Shown here in pieces: positions 5,968-8,401 of a stretch of DNA of 8,401 nt. Where the stretch lies: NCBI GenBank assembly GCA_002413095.1, contig DHWI01000015.1, positions 15,526-23,926 on the forward strand, given 5' to 3'. The stretch is from Thermoleophilia bacterium UBA5186 (GTDB lineage Bacteria > Actinomycetota > Thermoleophilia > Gaiellales > Gaiellaceae). The notes beneath the pieces are model-generated. The model did no database searches. It was not told the origin of the DNA and saw only the letters and a list, made by a program, of their open reading frames with translations. Positions within the stretch are counted from its first letter, which is position 1. Every line of letters begins with the position of its first letter. Position numbers and translations under genes: made by a program.

Positions 5968-7770
5968 ATGCCTGCGCTGGCGGACACGACCGTGCGCCTG
6001 ATGAGCCAGGAGCCGCTCGCCGGACGGATGCCGACGGCGGAGCTCCTCCGGCTCGCCGAGATCCTCGACCGCGCGGGCTTTGCGTACCTCGAGGTGTCCG
6101 GGGGAGGCGTGTTCGACAGCGCCGTGCGGCGCGGCGTCGAGAGCCCCTGGGAGCGGATCCGCGCGCTCAAGGCGCGCACGAAAACACCGCTCGGAATGGC
6201 GCTCCGCGGGCGCTTCCTCGTCGGCTCGGGGCCGGTCGACGGCGACTTCATCCGGCGGTTCGTCGCCTCTGCCGCCGAGAACGGGATCCACGTCTTCCGT
6301 CTCCACGACCCGCTGAACGACGTCTCGAACCTGCGGGAGGCCGCCGAAGCCGTCGCCGCCGCGGGGGGCGAGTTCGAAGCCGGGCTCGTCTACAGCTCCG
6401 GAAAGACGGGCGAGACCGAGCCGCTGCTCGAGCAGGCGCGAAAGCTGCCCGACCTCGGCGCGAACCGCGTGCTCTTGCACGATCCGACCGGCTCGCTGCA
6501 GCCGCACCGCGCGAGCGACCTCGTCGGCCGGCTCAAGGAGGCGTCCGGCCTCCCGGTCGGGATCTACACCCAGGGCTCGGGCGGCAACGCACTCGCCGCA
6601 GCGCTCGAGGGCGCGCGCGCCGGCGCCGACCTGATCGCGTGCGCGATCTTCCCAGTCGCGCTCTCGCTGCACCGCGTCTCGGGCGAGAGCCTGTCGGAGG
6701 CGCTCGCGGGCCTCGGGCTCGATACGGGCGTCGACATCGACACGCTCTGGGAAGCCTCTGACCTCGTCGACGAGCACATCGGCGACGAGCCGGTGACACC
6801 GCTCGCGCCGCGCATCGCAGTCCGCGCGGCCGAGCACGACCTGCCCGCCGGGCTCGTCGCGGCGCTCGACCTCCATCTCGCCGCGCACGCGGCCGGCGAC
6901 CGCCTGGAGGAGGTCCTGGTCGAGCTGATCCGCATCCGCACCGAGGTCGGGTCGCCGCCCCTCGCCGCTCCGATCGGGCAAGTGCTCGCCTCGCAGGCTC
7001 TCCTGCACATCCTCTCCGCCCAGCGCTGGACGACCGTTGTCGACGAGCTCCGCGACCTGATCGAGGGGCGCTACGGCACGCCGCCCGGCCCGATCGACCC
7101 GACGGTGCGGCGCGCGGTCAAGCTGCTCTCCGACGGCGTGCCGGAGGAGCCAGAGCAAGCCCTCAGCGAGATCCGCGAGGAGGCGGTCGGCCTGGCCGCG
7201 AGCGAGGAGGAGCTACTCCTGCTCGGTCTGTTCGGCGAGGAGGCAGAGCCGCTGCTGCACACGATCCGCGGTCGCGCGAGCGGGGAGGGGCTCGCCGGTG
7301 GAATGGTCGACCAGGGCCACGCCGAACGCATCCGCGAGATCGTTCGCGTCGTCCAGGAGTCGGGCGTCGCCGAGGTCACGATCGAGGAGGACGACTTTCG
7401 GGTGACCGTGCGGCGGACCGAAGATCGCGGCGCGCAGCTGCTTCCCGACGCTCCGCTCGGGTCCGTGGAGCCGTCGCTCAGCTCTCCGGCTCTCCCGGCG
7501 AACGGCTTCGTCCGCGTCGAGGCGCCGATGGTCGGCACGTTCTACCGAGCCCCGCAGCCGGGAGCGCCGCCGTTCGTGGAGGAGGGAGATCCTGTCGCGG
7601 CCGGCCAGACGCTCTGCATCCTCGAGGCCATGAAGCTGATGAACGAGGTGAAGTCCGAGGCCGACGGCATCGTGCGCGCGATCCACGTGGACAACGCGGC
7701 GGCCGTCGAGTTTGGGCAGCTCCTGTTCGAGCTCGAACCGGTCACCGGCTCGCCACTCGACGCCGTCTAG
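5968..7770 (+). CDS. Pseudo-carboxyltransferase fused to AccB-type biotin carrier
   Basis: This 600-residue protein has three parts. Residues 1 to about 265 form a TIM barrel like pyruvate carboxylase/oxaloacetate decarboxylase alpha: ADTTVR at the N terminus, ALRGRF with Arg80, RLHDPLNDV and DPTGSLQP. Residues about 285-437 match the conserved C-terminal carboxylase domain (DRLEEVLVEL, GQVLASQALL, EGRYGTPPGPIDP). Residues about 446-597 are a full AccB: an N-terminal helix with VVQESGVAEVTIEE, a Pro/Ala linker, then a biotinyl domain with APMVGTFYRAP, the ACC-specific thumb, and EAMKLMN with biotin on Lys556. The barrel has lost its catalytic centre. By alignment from memory, the metal Asp is Leu11, the carbamylated Lys is His171, the metal His pair is Tyr200 and Gln202, and the catalytic Thr is Ala298. 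The gene occupies the accB slot between efp and accC and overlaps accC by one base. It is probably the carrier of acetyl- or acyl-CoA carboxylase with a non-catalytic barrel; a new carboxyltransferase chemistry is the alternative. Confidence 0.85.
   Translation: MPALADTTVRLMSQEPLAGRMPTAELLRLAEILDRAGFAYLEVSGGGVFDSAVRRGVESPWERIRALKARTKTPLGMALRGRFLVGSGPVDGDFIRRFVASAAENGIHVFRLHDPLNDVSNLREAAEAVAAAGGEFEAGLVYSSGKTGETEPLLEQARKLPDLGANRVLLHDPTGSLQPHRASDLVGRLKEASGLPVGIYTQGSGGNALAAALEGARAGADLIACAIFPVALSLHRVSGESLSEALAGLGLDTGVDIDTLWEASDLVDEHIGDEPVTPLAPRIAVRAAEHDLPAGLVAALDLHLAAHAAGDRLEEVLVELIRIRTEVGSPPLAAPIGQVLASQALLHILSAQRWTTVVDELRDLIEGRYGTPPGPIDPTVRRAVKLLSDGVPEEPEQALSEIREEAVGLAASEEELLLLGLFGEEAEPLLHTIRGRASGEGLAGGMVDQGHAERIREIVRVVQESGVAEVTIEEDDFRVTVRRTEDRGAQLLPDAPLGSVEPSLSSPALPANGFVRVEAPMVGTFYRAPQPGAPPFVEEGDPVAAGQTLCILEAMKLMNEVKSEADGIVRAIHVDNAAAVEFGQLLFELEPVTGSPLDAV
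7284..7305 (+). other. Possible internal translation start for a stand-alone biotin carrier
   Basis: Inside the fusion gene a purine run, GGAGGGG at 7284-7290, precedes an in-frame ATG at 7303 (Met446). Starting there would give a 155-residue protein, the usual size of a free AccB, with the complete AccB N-terminal helix and biotinyl domain. The 12-base spacing is longer than ideal, and such runs are common by chance in GC-rich DNA, so support is weak. Confidence 0.2.
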
Positions 7771-8401
7771 TGCCCCTCCGGCGCGTCCTCGTAGCGAACC
7801 GCGGCGAGGTCGCGGTGCGGGTCATCCGGGCGTGTCGCGAGCTTGGGATCGAGACCGTCGCGGTCTACTCGACCGTCGATGCGGGCTCGCTGCACACGCG
7901 CCTCGCCGACCGTGCGATCTGCATCGGGCCGCCCGCGGCGCGGGACAGCTACCTCGCGATTCCCTCGATCGTCGCCGCCGCGGTCACAACGGAGTGCGAC
8001 GCCGTCCATCCGGGCTGGGGCTTCCTCGCGGAGAACCCGGTCTTCGTCGAGGCGTGCGCGGACAACGACCTGGTTTTCATCGGCCCGTCCGCCGACACAA
8101 TGCGCCGGATGGGCGACAAGGCCGTGGCGAAGGCGGAGATGGCCGCGGCGGGTGTGCCGCTCGTTCCCGGCACGGCCGGCGCGACGAACGCCAAGGGTGC
8201 GCTGGCGGCGGCAGGAGAGCTCGGGTATCCGGTCCTCCTGAAGGCGGTCGCGGGCGGAGGCGGCAAGGGGATGCGGCTGGTCGAGGCGCCCGAGGAGCTC
8301 GAGCAATCGTTCGAGCAGGCGTCCGGTGAAGGCGCGGCCGCGTTCGGCGACGGCGGCGTGTACCTCGAGAAGGCGATCGTCCCGGCCCGGCACGTCGAGA
8401 T
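7770..8401 (+). CDS. accC: Biotin carboxylase subunit, 5' part (3' end outside window)
   Basis: Biotin carboxylase uses ATP and bicarbonate to carboxylate the biotin on its carrier, here presumably Lys556 of the preceding protein. About 210 residues are visible before the window ends. The order is standard: LVANRGEVAVRVIRACRELGI at the N terminus, YSTVDAGSLHTRLADRA, the HPGWGFLAEN segment, FIGPSADTMRRMGDK with ATP-binding Lys117, VPLVPGT, then Lys158 and the ATP-grasp glycine loop AGGGGKGMR (161-169). The usual HPGYGF Tyr is Trp. The GTG start at 7770 shares its G with the TAG stop of the preceding gene and puts the ANRGE motif at the expected distance from the N terminus. The two genes are surely co-expressed. 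Without the C-terminal half, an AccC subunit of acetyl-CoA carboxylase cannot be told from that of another acyl-CoA or pyruvate carboxylase, although synteny with efp favours AccC. Confidence 0.93.
   Translation, partial: MPLRRVLVANRGEVAVRVIRACRELGIETVAVYSTVDAGSLHTRLADRAICIGPPAARDSYLAIPSIVAAAVTTECDAVHPGWGFLAENPVFVEACADNDLVFIGPSADTMRRMGDKAVAKAEMAAAGVPLVPGTAGATNAKGALAAAGELGYPVLLKAVAGGGGKGMRLVEAPEELEQSFEQASGEGAAAFGDGGVYLEKAIVPARHVE

Noticed and set aside
5944..7158. Upstream extension of the phosphotransferase frame on the minus strand
   Set aside because: It is antisense to the accB fusion and has no motifs; the kinase homology and promoter fit ATG 5943.
1..8401. tRNA, rRNA, CRISPR array, insertion sequence or prophage genes
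   Set aside because: No cloverleaf, spaced direct repeats, transposase or integrase motif was seen on either strand.

Overview
The window is a very GC-rich (roughly 70% by eye), densely packed bacterial segment. Neighbouring genes share ATGA-like or longer overlaps, half of the determinable starts are GTG, and Shine-Dalgarno sites are nearly absent. The gene order aroE-aroC-aroKB-aroQ-pepQ-efp-accB-accC, the GC-rich codon use and several candidate leaderless promoters (TANNNT a few bases before the start codon) suggest a deep-branching actinobacterium, for example Thermoleophilia/Gaiellales. That placement is inference; the window holds no rRNA.

Layout. Positions 1-3377 hold a run of shikimate-pathway genes on the + strand: the 3' part of aroE (shikimate dehydrogenase), aroC (chorismate synthase), a single frame fusing shikimate kinase to 3-dehydroquinate synthase (aroKB), and aroQ (type II dehydroquinase). 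Together they cover five of the seven steps from DAHP to chorismate; DAHP synthase and EPSP synthase are not in the window. An M24 (Xaa-Pro) peptidase, pepQ-like, overlaps aroQ by 4 bases. A 170-bp non-coding element bounded by 22-bp inverted arms follows directly, its base being the pepQ stop codon, and then efp (elongation factor P).

Positions 5143-5943 hold one minus-strand gene, a phosphotransferase of the APH/choline-kinase fold. Its 3' end overlaps efp, and its 5' end lies 24 bp from the next + strand gene. The two divergent genes appear to use mirror-image leaderless promoters whose -10 elements share one TA step.

Positions 5968-8401 hold a fatty-acid or carboxylase module: a 600-residue protein and the 5' part of a biotin carboxylase (accC). 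The 600-residue protein sits where accB lies in the common order aroQ-pepQ-efp-accB-accC, and its C-terminal 150 residues are a complete AccB-type biotin carrier. Its first 440 residues are, however, a pyruvate carboxylase/oxaloacetate decarboxylase-type carboxyltransferase in which all four metal ligands and the catalytic Thr appear to be replaced. This looks like a pseudo-carboxyltransferase fused to the acetyl-CoA carboxylase carrier, and it is the most interesting object in the window. The inverted-repeat element before efp and the symmetric divergent promoter come next.
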